Shown piece after piece: positions 49,379-58,177 of a stretch of 64,000 bases of DNA. The notes beneath the pieces were generated by a model. The model was not told the origin of the DNA, searched no databases, and was given only the letters and a program-made list of their open reading frames with translations. The translations under genes were made by a program, and so were the position numbers. The stretch lies in NCBI RefSeq assembly GCF_963422335.1, contig NZ_OY729424.1, positions 1,116,001 to 1,180,000 of the forward strand. Direction: 5' to 3'. Positions within the stretch are counted from its first letter, which is position 1; every line of letters starts with the position of its first letter. This DNA comes from an uncultured Roseateles sp. (GTDB lineage: Bacteria > Pseudomonadota > Gammaproteobacteria > Burkholderiales > Burkholderiaceae_C).

Positions 49379-50752
49379 TCAGGCCGGCGCGCCCAGGCGG
49401 GCCAGCGTGCGCAGGTCGGCGGCCGTGCCCGCCGCCCAGCAGGCCGCGATCAGCGCGCCGCAGCGTTCTTCGCCCAGCACCTGATCGACCATGCCGTGGA
49501 ACTTGGCTTCGAGCTGGGCGTCCGTCATCGGCCTGGCCAGCGAGCCGATGGCGTGCTCGACGAAGACGTGGATGCGGCGGCCGTCGGTCAGTACCGCGGT
49601 GACGTCGGCGCTGGCCTCGGCGATGCCATCGTCCACCGTGGCCACGACCTTGCGGCGCAGGGCCACCATGTCGGCGCGGTTGACGATGTCGTCGGCGAAC
49701 TCTTCCTCGGCCGCGCGGCCGAAGGTCAGCCCGGCGGCACAGCCGTGGTAGACGCTGAACTTGGCTTGCAGGCCGTCGGCCGGCTCCTTCTTGCCGGTCA
49801 GTTCCAGCACCAGCGAATGCACCTTGAGTTCGATGCGGTCTATCTGCTCCGGCCTCACGCCCTGCTCGCGCAGCTGTGCGCAGGCGTCGATGCTGGGGTG
49901 GATGACGATGCCGCAGGCAAAAGGCTTGTAGGCATTGAAGCTGATCTCGAAGCGCGAGCCCAGCTCGGAGGTGATCTCGGACCAGTCGTTCTTGGTCGAG
50001 ATCGTCTGCATCATGCCGCGCGGCGCCTCCAGCGCGCGCGGGCTGGCGGTGTAGCCCTGCTGGGCCATCAGCGCCGCCATCAGGCCGGCCCGTGCGGCGG
50101 CACCGGGGTGGAAGGGCTTGGTCATGGTGCCGAACTGCTCGCGCACGCCAACCGGCTGCGAGGCGGCAATGCCCAGCGCCATCGCCGTCTGCTGCACATC
50201 CAGCTTCAGCAGCCGGGCGCAGGCGGCGGCCGCGCCCAGGGTGCCGGTGCTGCCGGTGATGTGCCAGCCGCGGTCGTAGTGGTCGGGGTACATCGCATTG
50301 CCGACGCGGCAGCTGACGTCTATGCCCAGCACCAGCGCATCGATCAAGGCACGGCCGCTGGCGCCCGTGTGCTCGGCCAGCGCCAGCACCGCACTGGCCA
50401 CGGGCCCGGCCGGGTGGATGATGGTCTTCAGATGCGTGTCATCGAAGTCGAAGGTGTGCGAGCTGATGCCGTTGATCAGCGCGGCGCTGGCCATGTCCAC
50501 CTTCTCGCGGCGGCCGAGGATGCTGGCCTGCGCCGCCGGCTGCAACAGCTGCACCGCAGCGAGCGCCGCCTGTGCGGTTTCGTGGTGGGCGGCACCGACG
50601 GCGCAACCCACCCAGTTCATCAAGGTGCGATGGGCCTCGTGGTCCACCGTGTCGCTCCAGCCCCGGCTGGGGTGGTTGACGATGAACTCGGCCAGGATCT
50701 GGGTGACGGGTGGGGCGTTGTGGTCGGCGGCGACCTGGGTGTTGCGGGCCAT
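49379..50752 (-). CDS. MmgE/PrpD-family protein
   Basis: A 457-residue MmgE/PrpD-family protein: GCAVGAAHHETAQAALAA near the start, DFDDTHLKTIIHPAGPV and HPGAAARAGLMAALMAQQGY, then SFNAYKPFACGIVIHPSIDA. The family includes 2-methylcitrate dehydratase (PrpD) and cis-aconitate decarboxylase, so a hydroxy-acid or tricarboxylate lyase activity is likely; the exact substrate is not determinable. It lies downstream of a Bug protein (22-base gap), a common pairing in Burkholderiales that suggests the Bug ligand is its substrate. Confidence 0.88.
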   Translation of the reverse strand: MARNTQVAADHNAPPVTQILAEFIVNHPSRGWSDTVDHEAHRTLMNWVGCAVGAAHHETAQAALAAVQLLQPAAQASILGRREKVDMASAALINGISSHTFDFDDTHLKTIIHPAGPVASAVLALAEHTGASGRALIDALVLGIDVSCRVGNAMYPDHYDRGWHITGSTGTLGAAAACARLLKLDVQQTAMALGIAASQPVGVREQFGTMTKPFHPGAAARAGLMAALMAQQGYTASPRALEAPRGMMQTISTKNDWSEITSELGSRFEISFNAYKPFACGIVIHPSIDACAQLREQGVRPEQIDRIELKVHSLVLELTGKKEPADGLQAKFSVYHGCAAGLTFGRAAEEEFADDIVNRADMVALRRKVVATVDDGIAEASADVTAVLTDGRRIHVFVEHAIGSLARPMTDAQLEAKFHGMVDQVLGEERCGALIAACWAAGTAADLRTLARLGAPA

Positions 50753-50774
50753 GGTGAAGTCTTTCTGCGGAGTG

Positions 50775-51743
50775 TCAGTTGTCGAGCTGGATGTTGCGGG
50801 CCTTGGCCAGCTGCGTCCAACGGGCGATGTCGGCGCGGATGAACTCGGCGAACTGCTCGGGGCTCATCGGTGTGGGTTCCAGCGCCTCGATCGAGAGTTT
50901 TTCGCGCAGGTCCGGCATGGCCAGCACCGTGCCCAGGCTGTCGTTGAGGGTCCTGACCACGGCCGCGGGCAGGCCGGCCGGGCCGACCACGCCGTACCAC
51001 TGCTGCGCATCGAAACCCTTGTAGCCGGACTCCTCCAAGGTCGGCACGTCCTTGAACTGCGGATGCCGGGCTAGGCCGGTCACGGCCAGCGCGCGCACGC
51101 GACCGGAGCGGATATGCGGCACCGCCGCGGCCAGGCCCGGGAACATCGCCTGCGTCTGGCCGCCGATCAGATCGGTGAAGGCCGGAGCGATGCCGCGGTA
51201 GGGCAGGTGCACCATGAAGGAGTTGATCTGCTGCTTGAAAAGCTCCATCGTCAGGTGCGTCAGCGAGCCCAGACCCGCCGAGCCGTAGCTGACGCGGCCC
51301 GGGTTCTGGCGCAGATAGGCGACGAACTCCTTCAGGTTGTTGACCGGCAGCGCGGCGTTGACGACCAGCACATTGGGCGTGCCGCCAATCATGCCCACCG
51401 CGGTGAAGTCCTTGATCGCGTCATAGGGCAGCCGGCGCGTGGCGGGGCTGGTGCCGTGGGTGGCGACATAGCCCTGCATCAAGGTGTAGCCGTCGGGTGC
51501 GGCCCGTGCCGTGGCCTGGGCCGCGATGGTGCCGCCGCCACCACTCTGGTTGTCCACGACAATGGTCTGCTTGAGCACCTGGCACCAGCGCTCGGTGACG
51601 GTGCGGCCGACGAAGTCGCTGCCACCGCCGGCGGCCACCGGCACGATGTAGCGGATGGGCTTGCTCGGAAAGCTGCTCTGGGCCCGGACCGGCAGGCTCA
51701 GCAGCAGCGGTGCGGCCTGCAGCAGGGTGCGTCTTTTCATCAT
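50775..51743 (-). CDS. Bug-family (TctC) periplasmic solute-binding protein
   Basis: A 322-residue binding protein with a signal sequence (KRRTLLQAAPLLLSLPVRAQ, RR possibly Tat). Motifs: IRYIVPVAAGGGSDFVGR, SYGSAGLGSLTHLTMELFK, FMVHLPYRGIAPAFTDLIG. The frame extends upstream through the gntR gene; the start at 51743 (adjacent ATG 51740) overlaps the gntR stop as ATGA. Transcribed gntR-bug-MmgE/PrpD. Ligand probably the acid processed by the MmgE/PrpD enzyme. Confidence 0.92.
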   Translation of the reverse strand: MMKRRTLLQAAPLLLSLPVRAQSSFPSKPIRYIVPVAAGGGSDFVGRTVTERWCQVLKQTIVVDNQSGGGGTIAAQATARAAPDGYTLMQGYVATHGTSPATRRLPYDAIKDFTAVGMIGGTPNVLVVNAALPVNNLKEFVAYLRQNPGRVSYGSAGLGSLTHLTMELFKQQINSFMVHLPYRGIAPAFTDLIGGQTQAMFPGLAAAVPHIRSGRVRALAVTGLARHPQFKDVPTLEESGYKGFDAQQWYGVVGPAGLPAAVVRTLNDSLGTVLAMPDLREKLSIEALEPTPMSPEQFAEFIRADIARWTQLAKARNIQLDN

Positions 51744-52477
51744 GTCTTCTTGCTCCGTTGCGGCGGGGTGGGTGCGGTGTCCAGGGTGGACAGCAGGCGC
51801 TGGCGTCCCTGCAGCACATGGGCCTGCGCCAGCTTGTTGGCCCGCTCCGGCGTGCCCTTGGCGATGGCCTCGAAGATCTGGCGGTGCTCCTTGTTGGAGC
51901 GCCGCATATTGCCGCTGGCGTCGAAGTAGCGCCGTCGGTACAGATGCAGCTCCTTGACATGGTCTTCGTAGGCCTGCTGCGCGCGCTGGTTGCGGCTTTG
52001 CGCCATCAGCAGCGCATGGAAGCGCAGGTTCAGCACGTAATAGGTCTGGCCGTCGTCGGCCTCGCAGGCGGCGTCCATGCCGGCCAGCAACTGCTCGAAC
52101 TCCTGGCGGTCGGCCTCGCTCAGATGCTCGGCGGCCTGCTGCGCGGCAAAGCCCAGCAGCAGCGCGCGCAGCTCGTAGATCTCCAGCATTTCGCGCACCG
52201 AGATCTGGCGCACGAACACGCCGCGGTTGGGCACGGCCAGTACCAGGCCTATGCCGGTGAGCGTGCGTATAGCCTCGCGTATCGGTCCGCGGCTGGTGCC
52301 CATGCGCAGCGCCAGCGCGGCCTCGTTCAGCCGCTCGCCGGGGGCGATCTCGCCGCCGTAGATCAGCTGCTGCAGCTGCTCGCAAATGCCGTGCGCCAGG
52401 CCCAGCTCCGGGCGCTGGGCCGGCGGTTTGGCGCGGCTCGGCGCGGTGCTTTTCTTGGCGGCAGGACGGGTGCTCAT
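51740..52477 (-). CDS. GntR-family (FCD-type) transcriptional regulator
   Basis: A 245-residue FadR-subfamily regulator with a basic, Ala/Pro-rich tail (about 25 residues), a winged helix-turn-helix (QLIYGGEIAPGERLNEAALA, MGTSRGPIREAIRTLTGIG) and an FCD domain (YELRALLLGFAAQQAAEHLS, HRQIFEAIAKGTPERANKLA). It lies first in a minus-strand operon and is divergent from the CaiB/crotonase operon. The palindrome at 52539-52554 between them is the likely operator. Confidence 0.92.
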   Translation of the reverse strand: MSTRPAAKKSTAPSRAKPPAQRPELGLAHGICEQLQQLIYGGEIAPGERLNEAALALRMGTSRGPIREAIRTLTGIGLVLAVPNRGVFVRQISVREMLEIYELRALLLGFAAQQAAEHLSEADRQEFEQLLAGMDAACEADDGQTYYVLNLRFHALLMAQSRNQRAQQAYEDHVKELHLYRRRYFDASGNMRRSNKEHRQIFEAIAKGTPERANKLAQAHVLQGRQRLLSTLDTAPTPPQRSKKT

Positions 52478-52538
52478 GGCCCGGATGCTAGCGCATGTGC
52501 CGGCGTTTGGATGCCTCTAAGTGTTTGCGATAGTTTGA

Positions 52539-52554
52539 AAAGTGTTGACACTTT
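52539..52554. promoter_or_regulatory. Probable GntR operator, perfect inverted repeat
   Basis: AAAGTGT-TG-ACACTTT: two perfect 7-bp arms around a 2-base centre. It includes a TTGACA (52545-52550) that could be the -35 of the plus-strand operon. A further AAGTGT half-site lies at 52519-52524. Confidence 0.7.
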
Positions 52555-52611
52555 CAGGCCTGCGACCAACACTGGCCACACACTTCACCGGCTCGTTCCG
52601 GCCCGACTGCC

Positions 52612-53802
52612 ATGCCGCATGTCCCCGCTTCCAGCGCCCTGGCGCGCTTTCGCGTCATCGACCTGACCCAGGTGCGCGCCGGCCCCACCGCCTGCCGCCA
52701 GCTGGCCGACTGGGGCGCCGACGTGATACAGGTGCAGATGCCCGAGCACATGCGCGGCGACGACACGCTCGGCGGCCAGGACGGCAGCGACTACCAGTAC
52801 ACGCACCGCAACAAGCGCAGCGTCACCCTCAATCTGAAGGAGGCCGAGGGCATTGCGGCGCTCAAAAAGCTGATCGCCACGGCCGATGTGGTGGTCGAGA
52901 ACTTCCGCCCCGACGTGAAGTTCCGCCTGGGCATCGACTACGAGACCCTGGCCAGGGACCAGCCCGGCCTGGTCTATGCCAGCATCTCCGGTTTCGGCCA
53001 GACCGGACCGCTGGCCGAGCGCCCCGGCTTCGACCAGATCGCCCAGGGCATGGGCGGGCTGATGTCGGTCACCGGGCTGCCCGACCAGGGCCCGGTGCGC
53101 GTGGGCATTCCGATCGCCGATCTGTGCGCGGGCATCTTTGCGGCCCAGGGCATTCTGGTCGCGCTGCTGGAGCGCGACGCCTCGGGCAAGGGCCAGTGGG
53201 TGCAGACCTCGCTGCTGCAGTCGATGATCTACATGATGGACTTCCAGACCGCGCGCTGGCTGGTGGACGGCGAGGTGGCGACCCAGGCCGGCAACTTCCA
53301 CCCGACCAGCATCCCGACCGGCGTCTACAAGGCCCGCGACGGCTATATGAATATCGCCGTGTTCGGCAGCAAGATCTGGGAGCGCTTCTGCCACACGCTG
53401 GGCGCGCCCGAGTGGATCACCGATCCGCGCTTCCACGACAAGCCCGGCCGCAGCGTCAACCGCGATGCATTGAATGCCGCCATCAACGAGCGCCTGGCCC
53501 ATCAGGACCGCGCCCATTGGATAGAGCGCTTCAACCAGGATGGCGTGGCCTGCGGCCACATCAACGACATGAGCGAGGTCTTCGACGAGGCTCAGGTGCA
53601 GCACCTGGGCCTGGTGCAGAGCGTGGTCAGCCAGCGTCTGGGGCCGCAGCGCCACGTGGGCCAGCCGATGACACTGGAGCGCACGCCCAGCACCCTGGTG
53701 CGCGCCGCACCACGGCGCGGGGAACACACGGAAGAGGTGCTCGGCGAACTGGGCCTGGCGCCCGACGATATTGCGCAGCTGAAGGCGCGGGGAGTGTTCT
53801 GA
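52612..53802 (+). CDS. CaiB/BaiF (family III) CoA-transferase
   Basis: A 396-residue CoA-transferase: FRVIDLTQVRAGPTACRQLA, NKRSVTLNLKEAEG, VVENFRPDVKFRLGIDYETL, GFGQTGPLAERPGFD. The predicted nucleophilic aspartate is D170 in IPIADLCAGIFAAQG. It would transfer CoA to the acid degraded by this operon. The following crotonase overlaps its stop by one base (TGATG). No clear ribosome-binding site precedes the start, so the mRNA may be leader-short. Confidence 0.9.
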   Translation: MPHVPASSALARFRVIDLTQVRAGPTACRQLADWGADVIQVQMPEHMRGDDTLGGQDGSDYQYTHRNKRSVTLNLKEAEGIAALKKLIATADVVVENFRPDVKFRLGIDYETLARDQPGLVYASISGFGQTGPLAERPGFDQIAQGMGGLMSVTGLPDQGPVRVGIPIADLCAGIFAAQGILVALLERDASGKGQWVQTSLLQSMIYMMDFQTARWLVDGEVATQAGNFHPTSIPTGVYKARDGYMNIAVFGSKIWERFCHTLGAPEWITDPRFHDKPGRSVNRDALNAAINERLAHQDRAHWIERFNQDGVACGHINDMSEVFDEAQVQHLGLVQSVVSQRLGPQRHVGQPMTLERTPSTLVRAAPRRGEHTEEVLGELGLAPDDIAQLKARGVF

Positions 53803-54611
53803 TGATGGTCAACGACTACTTTTCACCGACCGACCGCGTGCAGGTGCGCCTGGACGGCAGCACCCTGCACATCATCTTCAACAACCCGGCCAAGCACAAC
53901 GCGCTGAGTGTGGACATGTGGGGCGCCGTGCCCGCGCTGCTGCAGCAGGCGGCCGATGACGAGCGCGTGCGCCTGGTGGTGTTCTCTGGCGCCGGCGAGA
54001 AGGCCTTTGTCTCGGGCGCGGACATCTCGCAGTTCGAGGACCAGCGGGCCGCCAAGGAGGCCGTCAAGCACTACGAGGCGTTGGCCGAGGAGGCCTTGAT
54101 GAGCATCTACACATGCCCGAAGCCGACGCTGGCCTGCATACGCGGCTGGTGCATAGGCGGCGGCGTCAATGTGGCCATCAGCTGCGACATCCGCATCGCC
54201 GCCAGCGACGCGGTGTTCGGCATTCCGGCCGCGCGGCTGGGCCTGGGCTACCGCTATTCGGCGCTGAAGAATCTGGTGGACCTGATCGGCGTCGGCGCCG
54301 CCAAGGACCTGTTCTACACCGCGCGCCGCATCGATGCCGCCGAGGCCAGGGCGCTGGGGCTGATCTCGCGCAGCTGCGCGGTCGAGCAACTGCCGGCGCT
54401 GCTGGCCGAGTACACCGGTGCGATCGGCGAGAACGCGCCGCTGACGATTGCCGCGGCCAAGCAGATCGTCGGCGAGATGCTCAAGCCCTCGCCGGAGCTA
54501 GACATCGAGCGCTGCCGCGCGCTGATCCTCGGCTGCTTCGAGAGCGAAGACTACGCCGAGGGCCGCCGCGCCTTCATGGAAAAACGCAGGCCGCAGTTCA
54601 AGGGGCGATGA
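53802..54611 (+). CDS. Crotonase-fold (enoyl-CoA hydratase-like) enzyme lacking both catalytic glutamates
   Basis: A 269-residue crotonase. FNNPAKHNALSVDMW and SGADISQFED (oxyanion-hole loop) and RGWCIGGGVNVAISCDIRIA fit the family. The two glutamates of true enoyl-CoA hydratases are absent: N123 stands where GGGCE has E, and A143 where the second E follows FGxP (FGIPAARLGLG). Hydration by the classical mechanism is thus unlikely; another crotonase activity such as isomerase, decarboxylase, thioesterase or C-C lyase is possible. GGGGAG lies 7 bases before the start. It is coupled to the CaiB gene. Confidence 0.88.
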   Translation: MMVNDYFSPTDRVQVRLDGSTLHIIFNNPAKHNALSVDMWGAVPALLQQAADDERVRLVVFSGAGEKAFVSGADISQFEDQRAAKEAVKHYEALAEEALMSIYTCPKPTLACIRGWCIGGGVNVAISCDIRIAASDAVFGIPAARLGLGYRYSALKNLVDLIGVGAAKDLFYTARRIDAAEARALGLISRSCAVEQLPALLAEYTGAIGENAPLTIAAAKQIVGEMLKPSPELDIERCRALILGCFESEDYAEGRRAFMEKRRPQFKGR

Positions 54612-55591
54612 TGATGATGAAATCCTATTCACTCAGTGTCGAAGGCACGCAGGCCGTGCTGCAGCTGGGCGAGGTGCCAGCACCTGAGGCAGGGCCGGGC
54701 CAGGTGCTGCTGAAGATGCATGCCGCCGGCCTGAACCGCGGCGAGTTCATTCCGGGCGGGCTGATCAAGGGGGGGGCTTCCAAGCCGGCCGGTATCGAAG
54801 GTGCGGGGGAGATCGTCGCCCTGGGCGATGGCGTCAGCGGCCTGCAGATCGGCCAGCGGGTGATGGGCCGCTGCCCCGGCGCCTTCTCCGAATACGCGGT
54901 GATGGATGCACGCGAGGCGCTGCCGGTGCCGGCCGGCCTGGCGATGGAGGCCGCGGCCGCGGTGCCGCTGACCCTGCTGGTGGTGCACGACATGCTGGTG
55001 CTGCAGGGCCGGCTTCAATCCGGTGAGTGGCTGCTGGTGACCGGCGTGTCCTCGGGCGTCGGTGTGGCTTCGCTGCAGGTGGCCAAGGCCCTGGGCGCCA
55101 AGGTCATAGGCACCTCGGGCGCGCCGGACAAGCTGGAGCGGCTGAAGGCCCTGGGCCTGGACGTGGCCATCAACACCCGTGCCCCCGACTTCGCTGCCCG
55201 GGTGATGGATGCCACCGGCGGCCATGGCGCGGACCTGGTGGTCAACACCGTCGGCGGCAGTGTCTTTGCCGAATGCCTGCGCTGCATGGCCTTCGAGGGC
55301 CGGCTGGCCACCGTCGGCTATGTGGACCATCAGCTGAAGGCAGAGATCGACATCCAGGCGCTGCATGTCAAGCGGCTGACGCTGTTTGGCGTGTCCAACA
55401 AGATGCGCAGCGCCGACCAGCGGGCCGCCGGCCTGCCGGCCTTCAAGGCCGACCTGCTGCCGGCGATAGCCGACGGTCGCATCCGACCCCTGGTGGACCG
55501 CGTGTTCCCGTTCGGTGAACTCGCGGCGGCGCAGACCTATATGGAAAGCAACCAGCACCTGGGCAAGATCGTGCTGAAGATCAGCAACTGA
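54608..55591 (+). CDS. MDR-family zinc-independent quinone reductase-like oxidoreductase
   Basis: A 327-residue medium-chain reductase (QOR type). Nucleotide-binding glycine motif in GVSSGVGVASLQVAKALGA, AGLNRGEFIPGGLIKGG and GRLATVGYVDHQLKAEIDI are family features; the catalytic zinc cysteine is absent, as is usual for quinone reductases. It would use NADPH to reduce an enone or enoyl-CoA-type product. Four ATGs in a row (54608, 54611, 54614, 54617) precede Lys; the first overlaps the crotonase stop as ATGA. Third gene of the operon. Confidence 0.9.
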   Translation: MMMMKSYSLSVEGTQAVLQLGEVPAPEAGPGQVLLKMHAAGLNRGEFIPGGLIKGGASKPAGIEGAGEIVALGDGVSGLQIGQRVMGRCPGAFSEYAVMDAREALPVPAGLAMEAAAAVPLTLLVVHDMLVLQGRLQSGEWLLVTGVSSGVGVASLQVAKALGAKVIGTSGAPDKLERLKALGLDVAINTRAPDFAARVMDATGGHGADLVVNTVGGSVFAECLRCMAFEGRLATVGYVDHQLKAEIDIQALHVKRLTLFGVSNKMRSADQRAAGLPAFKADLLPAIADGRIRPLVDRVFPFGELAAAQTYMESNQHLGKIVLKISN

Positions 55592-55620
55592 AGCGGCCAC
55601 AGAGCGCGACCGGAGACACC

Positions 55621-56616
55621 ATGCGAAATACCCCACCGAGCGCGCGCCGTGCGCTGCTGGCCGGCCTGCTTTTCGGCCTGCTGGCCGGCAGCGGCGTGGT
55701 CCGGGCTCAGGCCCAGGCCTGGCCCTCCAAACCGATACGCCTGGTCGTCGGCTTTGCGCCCGGCGGTGCGGCCGACTACGTGGCCCGCACCATTGCCGAC
55801 CCGCTGGGGCGCGTGCTCGGCCAGGCCGTGGCCGTGGACAACCGTGCCGGCGCCGGCAGCAGCCTGGCCGCCGACTTCGTCGCCAAGGCGCCGGCCGATG
55901 GCTACACCCTGCTGATCGCCAGCCCCAGCAGCATCTCGGTCAATCCGGCGCTGAACCCAAAGCTCAGCTACAGCGCCAAGGATCTGATGCCCGTCACCCG
56001 CGTCACCTCGTCGCCGCTGGTCGTGGCGGTCAACCCCGGGGCGGGCATCAACAGCCTGCAGGAGCTCATTGCCATGGCCAGGGCCAAGCCCGGCTTCCTG
56101 AACTACACCACCTCGGGCAATGGCTCGGCACCCCATCTGGGTGCGGCCCATTTCAGCAAGGTGGCCGGCGTGGAGATGGTGCACATTCCCTACAAGGGTG
56201 GCGCCCCGGCGATCCAGGCCGTGGTGGCCGGTGATGCCCAGCTGACCTTCGGCACGCCGCCCTCGGTGCTGCCCATGGTGCAGGCCGGGCGGCTGAAGGC
56301 GCTGGCCGTGACCAGCGCCAACCGTTCGCCCCTGGTGCCCGACGTGCCGGGCACCCTCGAGGCCGGGCTGCCGGCCTTTGCCCTGTCGTTCTGGTACGGC
56401 TTCTTCGTGCCTGCGGGCACGCCGCCCGAGGTGACGAAGAAGCTGTTCGACGCCACCCAGCAGGTCATGCAGCGCGCTGACGTGAAGGCCGCACTGGCGC
56501 GCGAGGGCACCGAGGTGGCGATGTCCAAATCGCCGGAGGACTTTGCGGCCTTCCTCAGCGAGGACAACCCCTTCTGGGCCCGGCTGGTCAAGGATGCTCG
56601 CGTCAAGGCCGACTGA
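55621..56616 (+). CDS. Bug-family (TctC) periplasmic solute-binding protein
   Basis: A 331-residue binding protein; signal peptide ends near VVRAQAQ. First loop IRLVVGFAPGGAADYVAR; second YTTSGNGSAPHLGAAHFSK; then VEMVHIPYKGGAPAIQAV. Short 29-base gap from the reductase gene. Likely binds the substrate of the CaiB/crotonase pathway. This is the fourth Bug protein in the window and has no TctAB partner here. Confidence 0.93.
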   Translation: MRNTPPSARRALLAGLLFGLLAGSGVVRAQAQAWPSKPIRLVVGFAPGGAADYVARTIADPLGRVLGQAVAVDNRAGAGSSLAADFVAKAPADGYTLLIASPSSISVNPALNPKLSYSAKDLMPVTRVTSSPLVVAVNPGAGINSLQELIAMARAKPGFLNYTTSGNGSAPHLGAAHFSKVAGVEMVHIPYKGGAPAIQAVVAGDAQLTFGTPPSVLPMVQAGRLKALAVTSANRSPLVPDVPGTLEAGLPAFALSFWYGFFVPAGTPPEVTKKLFDATQQVMQRADVKAALAREGTEVAMSKSPEDFAAFLSEDNPFWARLVKDARVKAD

Positions 56617-56631
56617 GAACAAGGAGCGACC

Positions 56632-57438
56632 ATGACTGTGATCACCCTGCGCCGTTCGATCTGCGCCGCGGCCGCCCTGCTGCTGGCCGGCTGCGCCACC
56701 GCACCCGACCCGCGGGCGGCCGCCATTGCCGAGCTCGGTGCCACCGGCAAGCTGCGCGCGGCGATCAATTTCGGCAATCCGATACTCGCCACCCGGACCG
56801 CCGGCGGTGAGGCGCAGGGGGTGTCGGTGGACCTCGCCCGCGAGGCCGGGCGGCGCCTGGGCCTGCCGGTCGAACTGGTGCTGTTCAACTCGGCCGGCAC
56901 CGTGGTCGAGGCCGTCAAGGCCAGGCAGGTGGACCTCGCCTTTGTCGCCATCGATCCGGTGCGCGCCGCCGACATGGACTACACCGCACCCTATGTGATC
57001 ATCGAGGGCGCCTATCTGGTGCGCCAGGACTCGGCACTGCAGCGCAATGAAGACGTGGACCGCGCCGGCACCCGGGTGGTGGTCGGCCGCGGCAGCGCCT
57101 ACGACCTCTACCTCACGCGGGCACTCAAATCGGCAAGCCTTGAGCGGGCCCCGACTTCGCCTGCCGTCACCGACATGTTGCTGGCCCAGGGCTTCGAGGT
57201 GGCGGCTGGAGTGAAACAGCAGCTGGAAGCCGATGCCCGGCGCGTGGGTGGCGTGCGCCTGCTGCCCGGCCGCTTCATGGTGATCGAGCAGGCCATGGGT
57301 GTGCCCAAGGGCCGCCTCGCCTCGCAGGCCTGGCTGAGCCGCTTCATCGAGGAGATGAAGGACTCGGGCTTTGTGGCGGGTGCGCTGCAGCGGCAGGGTA
57401 TCCAGGGTGCAGCGGTGGCACCGCGGGCCGATAGATGA
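56632..57438 (+). CDS. Lipoprotein amino-acid/organic-acid binding protein (SBP_bac_3 type)
   Basis: A 268-residue binding protein with a lipobox LAGC at residues 18-21 (AAALLLAGCATAP), so it should be acylated and tethered to the membrane. GKLRAAINFGNPILATRTAG, GVSVDLAREAGRRLGLPVEL and QVDLAFVAIDPVRAADMDYT follow the periplasmic type 2 fold. No ABC permease is adjacent. AAGGAG precedes the start, 15 bases after the Bug gene. Probably a second sensor or binder for the operon's substrate. Confidence 0.85.
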   Translation: MTVITLRRSICAAAALLLAGCATAPDPRAAAIAELGATGKLRAAINFGNPILATRTAGGEAQGVSVDLAREAGRRLGLPVELVLFNSAGTVVEAVKARQVDLAFVAIDPVRAADMDYTAPYVIIEGAYLVRQDSALQRNEDVDRAGTRVVVGRGSAYDLYLTRALKSASLERAPTSPAVTDMLLAQGFEVAAGVKQQLEADARRVGGVRLLPGRFMVIEQAMGVPKGRLASQAWLSRFIEEMKDSGFVAGALQRQGIQGAAVAPRADR

Positions 57439-57515
57439 ACGAGGCTTGACTGCAGGGACCTCGCGTGCCTGTTCCGGCGCTCAGTAAACTCCGAGAGTGA
57501 GGGAGCGTACATCCT

Positions 57516-58115
57516 ATGGCATCAGTAACAGTCGACCCCGACAACGTCCACGAGTTCGCCGATGAGCAGAGCTTCTACGACTGGCTCGCCCGGCATCACG
57601 ACAAAGAGAACGAGGTCTGGATCAAGATCCACAAGGTGAGTTCGGCCCTGGCTTCAGTGACGCCGAAACAAGCCATCGACGTGGCGCTGTGCTGGGGCTG
57701 GATCGATGGCTTGCGAAAGGGGTTGGATAGCAAGAGTTATCTGCAGCGCTATACGCGACGGCGCAGCAAGAGTGTGTGGAGCAAGATCAACGTGGCCAAC
57801 GTGGCCCGACTGATCCAAGCAGGCCGGATGACCGAGCACGGGCTTGAGGAAGTGGCGGCCGCCAAGGCGGATGGTCGCTGGGACCGCGCCTATGGAAGCG
57901 GCAAGGAGATGAAGATCCCTGACGACCTCCAGGCGGCCATCGACGCCGAGCCCGAGGCCAGCAGCATGCTGACGAGCCTCAGCGCGCAGAACCGCTTTGC
58001 GCTCGCCTTTCGCGTCCACAATATGAAGACGGCGGCAGGACGCCAGAAGAAGATCGAGGCCTTGGTCGCCATGCTCAAACGTGGCGAGACGATCCACCCG
58101 CAGAGAAAAAAGTAG
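57516..58115 (+). CDS. YdeI/OmpD-associated-family protein
   Basis: A 199-residue protein of the YdeI/OmpD-associated family. HEFADEQSFYDWLARHHDKE, VWIKIHKVSSALASVTPKQA, IDVALCWGWIDGLRKGLD and FTRRRSKSVWS-like RYTRRRSKSVWSKIN are characteristic. Its exact activity is unknown; the family has been linked to peptide/antibiotic tolerance in E. coli and Salmonella without a defined mechanism. GAGGGAG lies 13 bases before the start. It has its own upstream region and no obvious partner. Confidence 0.85.
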   Translation: MASVTVDPDNVHEFADEQSFYDWLARHHDKENEVWIKIHKVSSALASVTPKQAIDVALCWGWIDGLRKGLDSKSYLQRYTRRRSKSVWSKINVANVARLIQAGRMTEHGLEEVAAAKADGRWDRAYGSGKEMKIPDDLQAAIDAEPEASSMLTSLSAQNRFALAFRVHNMKTAAGRQKKIEALVAMLKRGETIHPQRKK

Positions 58116-58177
58116 GGTCGGGGGGGCGCATCGCTCGCCGTGCGCTACTGCCGCTGGGTGTGGCTACTTTGGCCTCT

